64,000 nt of DNA from Rhizophagus irregularis (GCF_026210795.1 NC_089430.1:3100001-3164000), one strand, 5' to 3'; positions 46,619 to 58,866 are shown, counted from the first letter of the stretch. Notes: a model not told the origin generated them from the sequence alone. Numbers and translations: made by a program.

Positions 46619-47826
46619 ATGATATGCCATATGCCAAATATGCCAACTTGTGTTGAATGTGGAGCTCCTGTAACGAATTTATATACCGAATATAGTAAAG
46701 GAAATATAAGACTCACACCTTGTGTAAATTTTTTTTTTTATTTTTTATCTTCGCAACCTTTTTCTCTAAGTTTTCAATTTGGATTAATCATATAGGAGAA
46801 ATGCAAAAAATTTGCGGATAAATATGTTGAACATGATTTTGTTATAATTTTTATAGATATGTTACTACATAAACCTCAAGTATATCGACATTTATTATTT
46901 AATCGATTAGAATATCGAGATCATGGCATAGATGTCAGTAAAAAAAAATTTTTTTCTCAATTTCTTTTTATAATAAAGTAATAAAAAAGATCATTCATTC
47001 ATTCTTTTTTTTTAGCCCAATGTATTTAAACTAGGCATTCTTCTTATACTTTTTGACGTTTGTATCCTTTGAAATTTATCTAAAACTAGATGTTTTATTG
47101 TTTTGTTTATATAATCAATCATTTATTATTATTATATTACATATTTTTTTTAAAAGATATAAAATGGTTTAGATTAGAAAAATATTATACAGCTTCAAAC
47201 ATCCCATTTATTGAGCAACCAGTTTTTCTACAATACTTATATATTTTATTTTTGTGTGTTATAGGTAGGTAAAAAAAAATTATTTATAATTGTTAGCATT
47301 AAATATTTTTAACTTTTTACTTCATTTTATAGAATTTGTTGTTTTTCAGTTTGGTGTAAGATTGGCCGTAAGTTTTTATATCGGAGATAAATATGCTATT
47401 ATAAAGTAAGTTGTTAAATAATACAACAGATACGGGAGAGCATGAAATAATAATATATATTAATTACATTTTAGATATAATTATATTGCAATAGCATTAA
47501 TAATATCAAGTTTTGGAAAAATTTTATTGATATTAATGGTGATTTGGGATTATAATGGATTGGAATATTCTTGGCTTATAAATATCGTAGTATTAACTTC
47601 TAATGTGGAAGCACTTGCAGGTAATTAATTATTTTCTTAAATTTTTTTTTTTGAAATTTAATATATTTTTTATTCTAAAAAAGAAAAAATTATAGTATTT
47701 TTGAATGTTGGATATTTCAAAACTTTGTTGATATTAATTTTTGGATTAGGATTGAAAGTGTTGGCTCAAATATTTTTTATTCAAATTACAAATAATCCTT
47801 TGTTATTAACTTTATTAAGTATTTAA
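46619..47826 (+). CDS. ARV1: ER lipid-homeostasis protein ARV1
   Basis: Seven exons, 46619-46723, 46796-46933, 47016-47061, 47157-47264, 47333-47405, 47475-47620 and 47696-47826, join in phase (248 aa from the first ATG). The Arv1 homology domain is complete: CVECGAPVTNLYTEYSKGNI, RLTPCEKCKKFADKYVEHDF, VIIFIDMLLHKPQVYRHLLF, with two CxxC pairs for zinc. Several membrane helices follow (FKLGILLILFDVYI, FLQYLYILFLCVI, YIAIALIISSFGKILLILMV, TLLILIFGLGLKVLAQIFFI). Arv1 acts in the ER membrane in sterol transport and GPI-anchor assembly. Three in-frame ATGs (46619, 46631, 46640) are possible; the last two give MPNMPTCVECG or MPTCVECG, closer to homologues. The intron 2 donor is GTCAGT rather than GTAAGT. 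Human ARV1 has 271 aa, so length fits. Confidence 0.92.
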
Positions 47827-48009
47827 TAAAGAAGGAATTAGAACAAGTACTATAGTCAAGTAAAACAAAAAATTTTTTTCTTGAAATGGAAATGGATTCC
47901 TAATCAAAAGAAAACTTTTTTTCTCGTTTATCAAAATATTCTGACGGCTTTTATGAAGCCATATATCGAAATGCTTACAATCAAATTGGTCGTTAACGAT
48001 ATACCAGTA

Positions 48010-48195
48010 CAGTCAGATTTTCTATAATTGCACTCTCCATAATTACACTCTACTCACTATGTATACCCTCTCTAAAATGCACCTTCCTGAAGCTTATATG
48101 ATCTCTAATTATTTTACCTCTATAAATGCACACCCTCTCTAAATACACTATTTTGAAAATTATGCATATGGTCCCAAGAGGTGTAGGTCTGACTG
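48010..48195. mobile_element. Tc1/mariner-type MITE
   Basis: A 186-bp segment begins CAGTCAGATTTTCTATAATT and ends in an inverted copy of CAGTCAGA (TCTGACTG), flanked on both sides by TA, the target duplication of the Tc1/mariner superfamily. The interior repeats ACCCTCTCTAAA and TAATTGCACTCTC-like words. No coding capacity. Confidence 0.7.
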
Positions 48196-48463
48196 TAATT
48201 GGTTTAACTTTTCAGACCACTCATCTTACCAATAAGTGATATTATGATAATATACCTGTAATTGTTAAAAAAAAAGTTATCTTAATATAATAAAAACTAT
48301 TTATTAAATTATATTTATTTTTTTTAAATATTTACGGTAAATAAAATAATTTTATTAGGCTTTAAATTAATTTATTTCTTTAAAAAAAAATAAAATTAAA
48401 TTTGTGTATAGCAAAAATTAAATATAAAAGGAAAAAAAAAAAAAATAGTCGAAAAATAATTGG

Positions 48464-48534
48464 GGCTCCAGCGGGAATTGAACCCACGACCTCTCGCACC
48501 CAAAGCGAGAATCATACTACTAGACCATGGAGCC
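48464..48534 (-). tRNA. tRNA-Pro (UGG)
   Basis: Read on the minus strand: acceptor stem GGCTCCA pairs with TGGAGCC, A-box TGGTCTAGTAG, anticodon stem CTCGC/GCGAG around loop TTTGGGT (anticodon TGG, proline), T arm with B-box GGTTCAATTCC. It is intronless, 71 nt without CCA. A run of five T on the transcribed strand lies about 8 bases past the 3' end (48455-48459) and a longer run beyond it, as pol III terminators. Confidence 0.96.
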
Positions 48535-49056
48535 TTGGATGTTGAAGAAATAGGAGAAATATATTTATTTAAACATTAAATTTTGGTTGGATTGTTTATA
48601 TATTGAATCCAAATCTACCCTCATCGAGATTAGTTTCCAAGATTTAGGGAGTATGAGATCGAAATAAGGTTAGTTTTATCTATAGCCAGGAAATAAAAAA
48701 CTAAATTGAGAAACTTACGTTTAATTTGTGAAAATGTCATAAATAAGATCTACGGTATACATTTTTTTGCCATATGGAAAAATATTTATTAATTAATTAT
48801 TCGTATAACATCATTTTTCAAAATTTTAGTTGATCTTGATTATATACTTTTTCCGATAGTTAAAAATTATAATAATCCAATAAATAATTCTTTGTAATTA
48901 GCGAAAAATTGCATTTATTTATTAATTCTACTAAATGATTTGATTTCTATTTTACAAAGTCAAATAATGTCTTAATAAATTGTGAATTTTTTTTTTTATA
49001 CAGATAAGAAAAAAATATTTATATATTACATTCTACGTTAAATTAAATTACTACTT
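48535..49056. other. intergenic
   Basis: 5' flank of the tRNA gene and 3' flank of the HAL-type kinase gene. No further feature. Confidence 0.45.
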
Positions 49057-50610
49057 TTAATTACTATTTATGTCTATCAAATGATGTGTATGATTAGTGG
49101 ATTTGTGTGCTACTGTGCAATATTCAACATTTTTAAACCATTCATCTTCAAGAATATCTTTTAATGTGGCACGTTTCTCCGGAGTAACTTCAAGTATCTT
49201 TCTCATAATAGAACGAGACTCTGGAGGAAGTTTTTTAATTAATCGATCAGGATAACGTAAATATGCTTTATATGAAGTGTCTTCGCTTACTCTAGCAATC
49301 AACCAAGGAAATCTCCCTATAACCATACATACAAAGATAATTCCTATTGCCCATATATCTGCTGATCTTACATCGTAAGAAGAGTGAGTGTATGATTCTG
49401 GACAAATATATGGATCAGAACCACAAGGACCTAAACAATACAAATAAGAAGAATTTTTATCAGTAAAAAATTAATAATTAATCGAAATAATGATGATTAC
49501 ATTTATTGATACTTTACCTGAAGAGAGCATGATTTTATTATCAAATGGATATTTAAAGACGGTAGAACAACCAAAATCAATTAATTTTACAATGCCGAAT
49601 TCATTTAAAACACAATTATCTAATTTTAAATCTCTGTGGGCGATTCCCATACTATGTAAATAATTTACACCCATTACGATTTGTTTAAAACAACAAAAAA
49701 TTTCATTTTGAGACATTTTTTTAGACATCACAATTTCAAATAAATCATAAGGAGCAAATTCCATTATTTCATATAATTGTCCATTTTCTTGAATAATATC
49801 TATGGTTTCAATAATATTTTCATGATGTAAAACCGACCCTATACAAAATTCTGCGGTAATAGTTTTTAGCCAAGATTTTTCCGATTCATACGGAAAACGT
49901 TTACGAAATTGTTTTACAGCAAAAGGTTTATTATCAGATTTTCGATTTATTAATCGTACAGTCCCCCCTACACCTGATCCAAGTTCTCTGCTCCATTTAC
50001 CATATTTATTAAATTCTACATGTTTGTAATTATAATATGAAAGATTAGACGTGGACCTCGATTTTTTATGTGATGGGGATTTAAATGCCATTTTTAATTC
50101 ACGAAAGAAATTTGATTTTTTCTTTGATGATTTATAAGAAGGTTTTTCGAAAATAAATTGTGGTGGCGGTGTAGGAGATGATGATGTAGAAGATTCCGTG
50201 GTGGTTGTAAGTGAAATTCCTGAGCTAAGTTGTGGAGTTAGAGGGTAAGACTGATCCGAAACATTTAATTGTGACATTGTATCATTGTAATTTTCATAAA
50301 TAATTTGCATTGATAAAGCTCTGTTGGGCGACGATTTTATTGTTGAATTATTATCTTTGATTAAATTTGGCATGGAAGATGAAAGTGCTTTATAGGATGA
50401 TGTTCCCATCCAACTTAACCTACTTTCTTTTTCATGCCGATTTAAAGGGTTATTGTGTAATAAAGGTGAAGGTGGTGTTGAATATTGGTCATTTTCTATC
50501 CATTTTTTTGATAAATTATTTTCATCGGTACCTATTATCACTTCAGTCGATAATTTTGTTGGTTCTTGATATTCATCTTGGGGATTAAAACTGATAGTAT
50601 CGAAAGCCAT
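49057..50610 (-). CDS. HAL/NPR-type Ser/Thr kinase
   Basis: Minus strand, exon 1 49518-50610 and exon 2 49057-49430, 488 aa. The first ~200 residues are Ser/Thr/Pro-rich and probably disordered and regulatory ([28 protein letters not shown], basic [13 protein letters not shown]). The kinase domain starts with [12 protein letters not shown] (~210), has AVKQF for the ATP lysine, [11 protein letters not shown] (~323), [10 protein letters not shown] (~343), and, across the intron, [14 protein letters not shown]. The string VFKYPFDN, then [20 protein letters not shown] and the D-T-S-Y-K segment, are hallmarks of the fungal HAL4/HAL5/NPR1 group, which controls potassium and nutrient transporters at the plasma membrane. 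All catalytic residues are present, so the kinase is probably active. Which subgroup it belongs to cannot be fixed by eye. Confidence 0.9.
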
Positions 50611-52790
50611 TTTTTTATAATGCTAATTTATTTAAAAAAAAAAAAAATATTTTATCTAAAAACAAAAAAAAGGGTAAAAATTCTGCTGAAATATTTAATC
50701 CACATCTGACATATATATTCTTTTTTTATTTATATTATGGTATGTAAAAATTAAAATAAATAATCAAAAAACTCCGTAATTGATTGACCCAGGTATTATT
50801 ATATTATAATTAATAATGAATCTTTTGTTTATTCCGGCAGTGAATTCAACCGACCCACTTACGCAGTAATTTATCCAAAGCGAATGCACTTAATTTCCGA
50901 ATTTTTTTCCATGGAAAATCAGAAAATCCTCGGAGTTATTATTTCCCATATAAAAAATTTAAAAATTTAACCGATTTCCGTTATCTTTTGGCTAAATTTT
51001 CCTTTTTACAAATGACGTATTCCGAATCTTTCCGAATAACAATTAGAAATTGCGCTTCAAAAATAAACTACGCAATCTGCGGCCTGCGGCGTGATCGGAA
51101 ACTCCGATAACTCATTAAGTTACAACGAAAAGTACTACGCCATTGTAACAGGTATCAATTTTATAAATTAATAATATTAAATGTTCAATAAAAAACACAA
51201 AAAAAAATATTTGTGTGAAAGATAATTTCTTCTGAAACTCAATGCAGGAAGATAATTGTAAGGCTTTAAATATATCGTTATGTCTAAATAATTAATTCCC
51301 TTATTAAATACTGTATATCAAACTTATTATTGCAGATAAAGGATCACTTAATAAAGTAGGTAATAGATTCCAATAATTAATGTAGATAAAACAATTGCTA
51401 CCTCTAACACGTCTCATTCGATTTTATATTATGCGATCCTTTGATAGAAACTTTTCATGGTTTTGTGGAAAAGAAATATCGATGAAAAATCATGCAGTTT
51501 TAGTAAAAGTTATGCAAAATAAAATGGGTAAAATAAGAAACGTGTCACTTTTTTATTCTGATAAAATTACTTTCAAACAATCATTTCAAAAATACATGAA
51601 ACAGAATTAAACGAAATGGTTGAAATAATCAAAATGATCGAAAAGGTCAAAATTTATCACGACCAAAAAGTCATGTGAAAGTCAAATCTGATGGGATTGT
51701 AAAATTACCGTAACAAAAAAATTTTACCGGTGCATAAGTTACTTGTAATGGTAGCACCACTTTAAAAACGTAAATTTAATAGATAATTTAAATAAGATTT
51801 AGAAAATGATAATAAAGAATATAATAAAATATAAATATAACAAATAATATCAAAAAAATTTTACATATCACTGTTTTTAGCTAACCAATAGTCTAATATA
51901 AAAAAACATATAATTTTGTATTAGCAATAATTAAACAAATTTCTATATTTCAATTATTTCTGCTATTTGAATCATCTTAAGGAAATGCTAATAAGCTAAA
52001 AATTATGACCAAATAAAAGATATTATTAAAGAATATCTAAACTTAATATCTAAACAATTTCAACATTATTATTATTTAATTCCTTTTAATGAGATGAATA
52101 CAATAAGAAAAAAATCTCCATTTTCTTTTGATTTCACTGTTTAAATAATTTAATTTTATATAAAAATATTTTTTAAATATATTACAAGTTTTTAAAAAAT
52201 TTTGTATACCTTCAAGTTACCTGTTAAAATTAAATTAATTTCAGCAAATTATAAAAATATAGAAATAGAAATTATATTAAAATTATATTCAAAAATTTGT
52301 AAAATGTAGAAATTATAGAAATTAATTTCAATATTTTCACTATATAATTCTAATATAGTAGTTTTAGAATTCTTACAGAATTTTATATATAATTTAATAT
52401 AATTTCTACAATTTTATATATATTAAAATATTAAAATTAATTTTAGTAGACAACTTTAAATATAGTATTAACTGATTCCTAATACTTGGAATATTGTAGT
52501 CTATAATATACAGTAAATCCCAAAATATATAATAAGTATTTGAATAATTTTGGTTTTCTTTATATACCATTAAAATTTATCTTAATGATAATAATTTTAT
52601 TTTTTTAACTTTTAATCTATAATATAAAATAATTTTTTATTTAATATAAAAGAATCTAAACAATATAAATAATTTAAAATATAATAAAATTTTAAAATAA
52701 GAATTTTGCTAACTTTCTCTCTAGAAGATATCACCTAGGTAATGTCAACTGTACTAAAAATTAAATTTTATAACTTTTATAATTTAAAAT
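50611..52790. other. gene-poor interval at region boundary
   Basis: First ~300 bp are the kinase promoter. A frame at 51395-51610 (+) has no motif. From about 51.75 kb composition becomes still more A/T-rich with TATAATTTTA-type words, marking entry into the repeat-rich part. Confidence 0.45.
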
Positions 52791-53129
52791 TAAGGTTAGT
52801 TATGGTTAGGATTAGGGTTAGGATTAAGGTTAGTTAGATTAGGGTAAGGGTTAGGGTAAGAGAATAAGTTAAAAAATGGTTTAGAAAAAAAGAGTATCAG
52901 AAAGATCGAGAACTTTTTTGGAAATGAACTCTACATGACGTCATTTTTATATATTAAACTGTAAATTTCACTTTTTAAATGATATTATCAAATTTAACAA
53001 TTTCAGCGAACTTTAACCTTACCTTAATTCTAATTCTCTAACCATAATCCTAATCCTAACCTTAATTCTAATCCTAATCTTCTAACCCTAAATTCCTAAA
53101 TCCCTAATTCTAATCCTAACCCTAACTAA
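52791..53129. repeat. head-on telomere-like arrays
   Basis: At 52791-52862 the plus strand carries a degenerate (TTAGGG)n-type array (TTAGGATTAGGGTTAGGATT). At 53013-53129 it carries the complementary (CCCTAA)n-type array (AATCCTAACCCTAACTAA). They face each other across ~150 bp, the orientation of fused chromosome ends or of a large inverted repeat. Confidence 0.7.
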
Positions 53130-54297
53130 TCTAATAAATCTTTCTACTATTTTTTTATGAGTGATGTAATTGTCCAGAACGAAGCGAAGGACTATATATG
53201 TTTTCGAAAAACTATGTCAAATAGTATAACATGATGATATCCGGTTGTCTGTATACGTCACGTGACTCACGTCATTGTGATACATCAGATAAACAAAATA
53301 AAGGTTTATTTATAACCTTTTTTTTCACTTTAGACTTACAACAGTTTCTGTTTTCTAGTACTATATATACGTACCAGGTTCACATGATTTAATTTTATAT
53401 AGGTGATGTCACCTAGATTAAATCACATGGGAAGAAAATTAGTCTTATACTTAAAATAAATTATTTTAAATAATATTTTATTTACAAAATAAAGTAAATA
53501 TCAAAATATTTATTTAATAATACAAATTTAATAAGTCTAAAATTATTAAAATTTAATTATTAGTTTTTAAAATAATAATATTTAAAGAAGACCCTACCCT
53601 ACTTACTAATAAAAGTTACCATAGAAAATTGACTTTTTACTAATAATTTTTACCTTACTTTTTTTTTAAATTCTATTAGTTAATTAGTTTTTTTAAAAAA
53701 ATTATAATAATATAACATAAAATTTCCTTTTATAATAAGATTTGCAAAGAATTTTATATATAATTTTTACTTTAAATTTGAAGGTAATCTATATTATAAA
53801 TAAGTGGAGTTTTATTTGAAACTAAAAAAGTAATATAATTTTATATAAATTAATTATAAATTTATAATATTATTTAAGTTTTAATAAAAAGAAATTAAAT
53901 AATATAAAAATTATTAAAATATACAGTTAACCTCCTTTATATTAAAATTATTTAATAGTGTAATTATAATAAGATATATCTATTAATAAAAATATTAATT
54001 CAATATTCTTATATTTAAATAAATATAATTAAATAATATACAGTATATAAAAAATTTGTAAAAATATTTTATAATATAAAATATACTTAAATTTATTTAT
54101 TTATCTGTTAAAGATATTATAAAAATTTTTGAAAAGTAAAAACTTTTCTTACCATTAAATTTAAAGTGCAAACTATATACCATATATTTTATTAATTATT
54201 TCATAAAATTATGTAATTTATATATTTATATAAAAAGAATTTTATACAGTCAGCAGGACTGGAAAAACCTATAATAGAGGTCACTGTAGTACCCAGC
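53130..54297. other. A/T-rich non-coding DNA
   Basis: No gene. Holds a GTCACGTGACTCACGT patch near 53257 and, at 54254-54286, one arm of the inverted repeat described below that brackets the hAT element. Confidence 0.5.
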
Positions 54298-54777
54298 TAG
54301 GGATGGGGGTTAATTAACCATGGTTAATTAACTGCGGTTAATTAACGGTTAATTTGGTTAATTATAAATTAGCCAATTAAAAGAAGTGATCACAGTCATG
54401 TGACCAATTTTCTGATTTTTATCGATCTTTTTTTCAATAATTTTTTTTTATTTTTCAATTTAACAATGACTAAAAAAAAAGGTGCTGTTTGGAAACATTG
54501 GACTATTATTACACAAAACCAAACAGAAAGTAATAAAAACAACTCCCATCCTACTGTACAATGTAATTATTGTTCTAAAGTTTTGAATAGAGCTGTTCCT
54601 GCACGAATGCAAAATCATCTTGATAAAGAATGTCTAGGAGCACCGGATAATGCAAAGTCTAAAAAAAATATTAATTTACAAGGTTCCACAACTAGCACTA
54701 TTCACACTCCAACTATTACTCCAAATACTACTCATACAAATATACCTGTAAAACGAATTAAAATAACTAAAACATCG

Positions 54778-55138
54778 CACAGGTCGAAATTAGTTAAATA
54801 GGGTATCAATAGGTTATCAATAGGTTATCAATCGGCTATCAATGGAGCTCCCATTGGAGCCTATTGAACTTGCGCCATAATTCGTCACCAATCGGGCAGG
54901 TCGATTGTTAGCCAATTAATAACTTATTGATAACCTATTAGTATCCTATTGGTATTTTTATCAAATTGGTTATCAATAAGGTATTAATAGGTTATCAATA
55001 GGTTATCAATCAGCCTGCCCGATTGGTGACGGATTATGGCGCAAGTTCAATAGGCTACCAATAGGGTAGCCTATTGATAGCCGATTGATAACCTATTGAT
55101 AACCTATTGATACCCTATTTAACTAATTTCGACCTGTG
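54778..55138. mobile_element. foldback MITE, copy 1 (CACAGGTCG family)
   Basis: A 361-bp nearly palindromic element with terminal inverted repeats CACAGGTCGAAATTAGTTAA. Each arm is filled with GGTTATCAATA words and includes CGTCACCAATCGGGCAGG. The transposase frame is restored if the element and one ATC are removed (ATC at 54774-54776 and 55139-55141), suggesting a 3-bp target duplication with one extra base at the left junction. Confidence 0.85.
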
Positions 55139-56555
55139 ATCTAAAATTAAGAATTTCGTTGATCGTATAAGCGAAGAAGAACAAGACGACCTTGAATTTC
55201 AACTAGCACAAGCATTATTTTCAGCTGGAGTACCATTTGCCTTTGTTGAAAATCTGCTTGTCATTCAATTTTTTAAATGTCTTCGGCCATCCTTCAAGTT
55301 GCCAAATAGGAGAAAACTTGCTGGAGATTTATTAAATGATGTTTACAATGAAGTAAAATTACAAACTGATGAACAAATTTCCAAAGCAAAGACTCTTTGT
55401 ATGGTTTCTGATGGTTGGTCTAATATTAATCAAGAATCAGTACAAAATTTTATCATTTGTACTCCTAAACCAGTTTTTTTTAATGCTACATTTTCAGGTG
55501 AAGAATCCCATACAGGAGAATGAATTTCAAATGAAATTATTCAACAAATGGAAGCTATTGGTATTCAAAAATTTTCAGCTGTTATTACGGATACAGCTAG
55601 TGTAATGAAATCAGCATGGAGACGAATTGAGGAAAAATATTCCAATGTTGTTTGTCTTGAGTGTAACTCTCATATTATTAATCTTTTAATTGGGGATGTT
55701 TTAAAGATTGATGAAATTAAAACCATAGTTGAAAATTCTAAAATGATAGTAAATTATTTTAAGTCTCATGTACAAGCAGCAGCAAAATTAAAACGTATTC
55801 AAGGTGAAAATTATAATAAAGAGATTGCGTTGGTTTTACCAGTACTTACACGATGGGGATCACATCTTAGCTGCTTTCAGTCACTTCAAAAATCAAAAAC
55901 TGCTCTTGAACAAACATTAATGGATCCTGATATCCGTAAAAAAATAAATAATACAGTAAGAAATTTTGTATTATCGGAAAATTTTTGGGATATGTTGGAC
56001 ACAATTATAAAATTTTTAGAGCCAATGGTTATAGCGTTAAAATTGTTTGAATCAGACACATCTACTCTTTCAACTGTTTATTTTCACTTCAAAAAATTAA
56101 TGCATCGAGTTAGTGAAATCTCTTGTAATTTTTCTAACAATATTCAACAACTTGTTCAAAAACGGTGGGATTATACATACCATCCTGTTATGATGGCTGC
56201 TTATATGTTAGATCCATGTTTTTTAGAAGAAAGCAAAAATACTGATATAGAGGCAACGGGATATAGAGAATTCACAGAATTCGCAAGTAAAAGGTTCGGT
56301 CAAGAGGAATCTGTGATTATGTTTACAGAATTAGTAAAATTTCGTCAAAAAAATTCACCATATGATAATAAAACGATTTGGTTATCATCTACTAACCTTA
56401 GTCTGTCTGTATGGTGGCAATCTTGGCCAAATAGTAGCCTTCAACAACTAGCTATTAAGATTCTTTCAATTCCAACGTCATCCGCCGCCACTGAAAGAAA
56501 TTTTTCTACGTTTGGGTTTATTCATAATAAAATCCGTAATCGATTGCAAAATGAA

Positions 56556-56920
56556 CACAGGTCGAAATTAGTTAAATAGGGTATTAATAGGTTATCAATA
56601 GGTTATCAATCGGCTATCAATAGCTACCCTTATTGTAGCTTTATTAACTTGCGCCATGAATCCAAGTCACCAATCGGGCAGGCTGATTGATAACCTATTG
56701 ATAACCTATTAATACCTTATTGATAACCAATTTAATAAAAATACCAATAGGATACTAATAGGTTATCAATAAGTTATTAATTGGCTAACAATCAGCCTGC
56801 CCGATTGGTGACGGATATTGGCGCAAGTTCAATAGGCTACCAATAGGGTAGCCTATTGATAGCCGATTGATAACCTATTGATAACCTATTGATACCCTAT
56901 TTAACTAATTTTGACCTGTG
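56556..56920. mobile_element. foldback MITE, copy 2 (CACAGGTCG family)
   Basis: A 365-bp sister of copy 1, same terminal repeats and palindromic arms, flanked by GAA on both sides (56553-56555, 56921-56923). Removing it with one GAA rejoins the transposase reading frame at LQNE|RVKK. Few differences from copy 1, so the two insertions are of similar age. Confidence 0.88.
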
Positions 56921-57276
56921 GAACGTGTTAAGAAGTTGGTTTATATTTACGGAAATCTTCAGTTGTACGAAAAGGGGTTAAAAAGAAAATTAATACATGA
57001 TCGGCGTAATGATAATAACAATAATGATATAAATAATAATAATAATACTGGTAACGATAACAATAATGAAGATGATGATAGGATATTCGGGTTAGAATTA
57101 AATATTACGGATTTAGCAACTGAATAATAAATAAATTTTGATAAATATAAAATAAAAATATAAGTTTAATTAAATAAATTATAAAAATTATAAAAATTTG
57201 TTATAATAGACCGGAAATTATAATTGGGTTAATTAACCCAAATTATAATTAACCGTTAATTTACCATCCCTATATA

Positions 57277-57685
57277 TACCCAGCACACTAGTAAAGTCCA
57301 TTGAACTTTTTGTATATACAATTTTTAATGAAGCCAAAATGTGTGAATTAAACTTATCTATTTAAGTTTAGAGTTAAATGCATGATTTATACACTCAATT
57401 TAGATTTTTATATATTCTATGTAATGCAAAAAGATGGTTTGCATTATTAATAAATTTTTTTAAAAGTAGTTCGCGTTATTATAAATTTTTTTTTGGAAAA
57501 TTTAATGATCTCAGTTAATATTGATATTAAAAGAATAATTTATGACTCATTTTATTTTTCAGACATTTCTGTATAAGATTTGTTAGATTTTTATTTTAAT
57601 TACTTAAAAAAATTTTTTATTAATTTGAGCAAACCTATCATTTTACTATTGTCCAGTGACCTTTATTATAAGTTTTTCTGGTCCT
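57277..57685. other. right flank of hAT, older repeat
   Basis: Begins with the right 8-bp duplication and ends with the right arm of the bracketing inverted repeat. Non-coding. Confidence 0.5.
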
Positions 57686-58051
57686 CAGTCAGCTCACCTT
57701 ATAACGAATTTTGTATCCAGGCAAATTATCCTTTATTATAAGAAAATTTGTTAACTATATTGGAAAAATATGGTATAATATAGGAAATTTGTGATAATAC
57801 GGTATATTGATTATTGATGACATTTATTACATTATGTTACAACATGAACGTCTAAAAGGATTTCTATCGCATAGAATATCTTCATTATAATAAAAAAAAA
57901 TTTGGTATAAAGAAAATTCGTTATGGGAAAAATCATTTTTATATTGTTATTTATATGCAGTATAACAAGATTTTTTTTATATATTAAAATTGGAGATTTG
58001 CTATAATAAAAAATTCATTATATTAAAATTTGTTATAATGTGAGTTGACTG
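57686..58051. mobile_element. MITE with CAGTCAGCTCACC ends
   Basis: A 366-bp non-coding segment with related inverted ends: CAGTCAGCTCACCTTATAAC on the left and, inverted on the right, CAGTCAACTCACATTATAAC. It resembles mariner/pogo-type MITEs; TA follows the right end but the left flank is CT, so the duplication is not clean. Confidence 0.6.
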
Positions 58052-58264
58052 TATATATTTATTATAATACAAATTGACAATTAATATGATTATACTTATA
58101 ACTAATAAAGTGATTATAAAAGAAATATTTTATATATAGAAAAATTGAAACTAAAAAATATGTGTCTTAAAAAGAAAAGTTCTTATATAGAATAATTATA
58201 AAAAAAAATTAATTGTAATTACTAAATAAATTTTATAATTATTAATTAAGATTTTATAAAAAAT

Positions 58265-58633
58265 CGCCATAGCGATGTGTCGCAAATGTCACGTGACTTT
58301 ACATGTGTGAATAATTTGTCCCCCTGCGTCACATCCTCTAGTTTTTCATTTTTATTATTTATTCTGAGGACTTGAATTTTTTCAGTGCAAAAAATACTAT
58401 TTGTCATTCCCTATACAAATCAGCATCTTGTCTCGGTTTACATAATGCTGGCCAAAATATCCTTTTTTGGAGCTGTAGGTAACATTACACAATCCAAAAA
58501 AGTCAAATTTATTTTTCAGCAAAATTCAAGTTTTGTTACACAAAACTTCCAAAAAAGGAAATTTATTTGACGATCTTTTAATTCCAGCCGGAATTATAAA
58601 ATTATGTGGCACTGGCGATGCATCGCCATGGCG
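58265..58633. mobile_element. Mutator-like MITE with 9-bp duplication
   Basis: A 369-bp element with inverted ends CGCCATAGCGATG and CATCGCCATGGCG, flanked by the identical 9-mer ATAAAAAAT (58256-58264 and 58634-58642). A 9-bp duplication points to the Mutator superfamily. The A/T-rich context allows some chance matching, but position on both sides is exact. A 61-codon frame inside has no motif. Confidence 0.72.
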
Positions 58634-58866
58634 ATAAAAAATAAAATCCTATTAATTATTATATAATTAAAAATAAAATATTAAATAATTTTACCAATAT
58701 CTGATATTTAATTTATTTTAATTAAGGAATTAAATAGTATAAAAATCATTAAAATACAAAGATTTTATAATTATAATTTTTAAATATTTATTAATTATAA
58801 TTTTATTAAATTATGAATTCAATTAAATTATATAATTTAAACATTGAATCTATGCATATATATTAC

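Larger units (their letters stand above)
54466..57127 (+). pseudogene. hAT transposase, interrupted
   Basis: Plus-strand transposase of the BED-DUF659-hAT_C type, starting at MTKKKGAVWKHW (54466). A BED zinc finger (VQCNYCSKVLNRAVPARMQN, HLDKEC) comes first; then MVSDGWSN and NFIICTPKPVFF (DUF659), VITDTASVMKSAWRRIEEKY, CNSHIINLLIGD, TRWGSHLSCFQSL, and the C-terminal dimerisation motif IPTSSAATERNFSTFGFIHN. The last part, VKKLVYIYGNLQLYEKGLKR, ends at 57127 after an Asn/Asp-rich tail. Breaks: one in-frame TGA at 55521 and two MITE insertions. Apart from those the frame is intact, so decay is recent. It cannot make a full transposase. Confidence 0.9.
54298..57276 (+). mobile_element. broken hAT DNA transposon with nested MITEs
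   Basis: The element starts TAGGGATGG and ends with the inverted CCATCCCTA (plus a short TATA extension), and is bracketed by an exact 8-bp duplication TACCCAGC (54290-54297 and 57277-57284), the hAT hallmark. Subterminal regions repeat GGTTAATTAACC-like words. It carries one transposase gene, interrupted by two foldback MITEs (54778-55138, 56556-56920). Without them it is about 2.25 kb. It sits between inverted copies of another repeat, so it inserted into an older element. Confidence 0.92.
54254..57685. repeat. 32-bp inverted repeat bracketing the hAT
   Basis: AGGACTGGAAAAACCTATAA and the following TAGAGGTCACTG (from 54254) occur inverted at 57651-57685 with about four differences. A third copy of the CAGTGACCTTTATTATAAGT word lies near 60547. 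The hAT probably inserted into an older non-coding element. Confidence 0.6.

Noticed and set aside
58385-58570. 61-codon frame inside the Mutator-like MITE
   Set aside because: No transposase motif; the element is too short to be autonomous.
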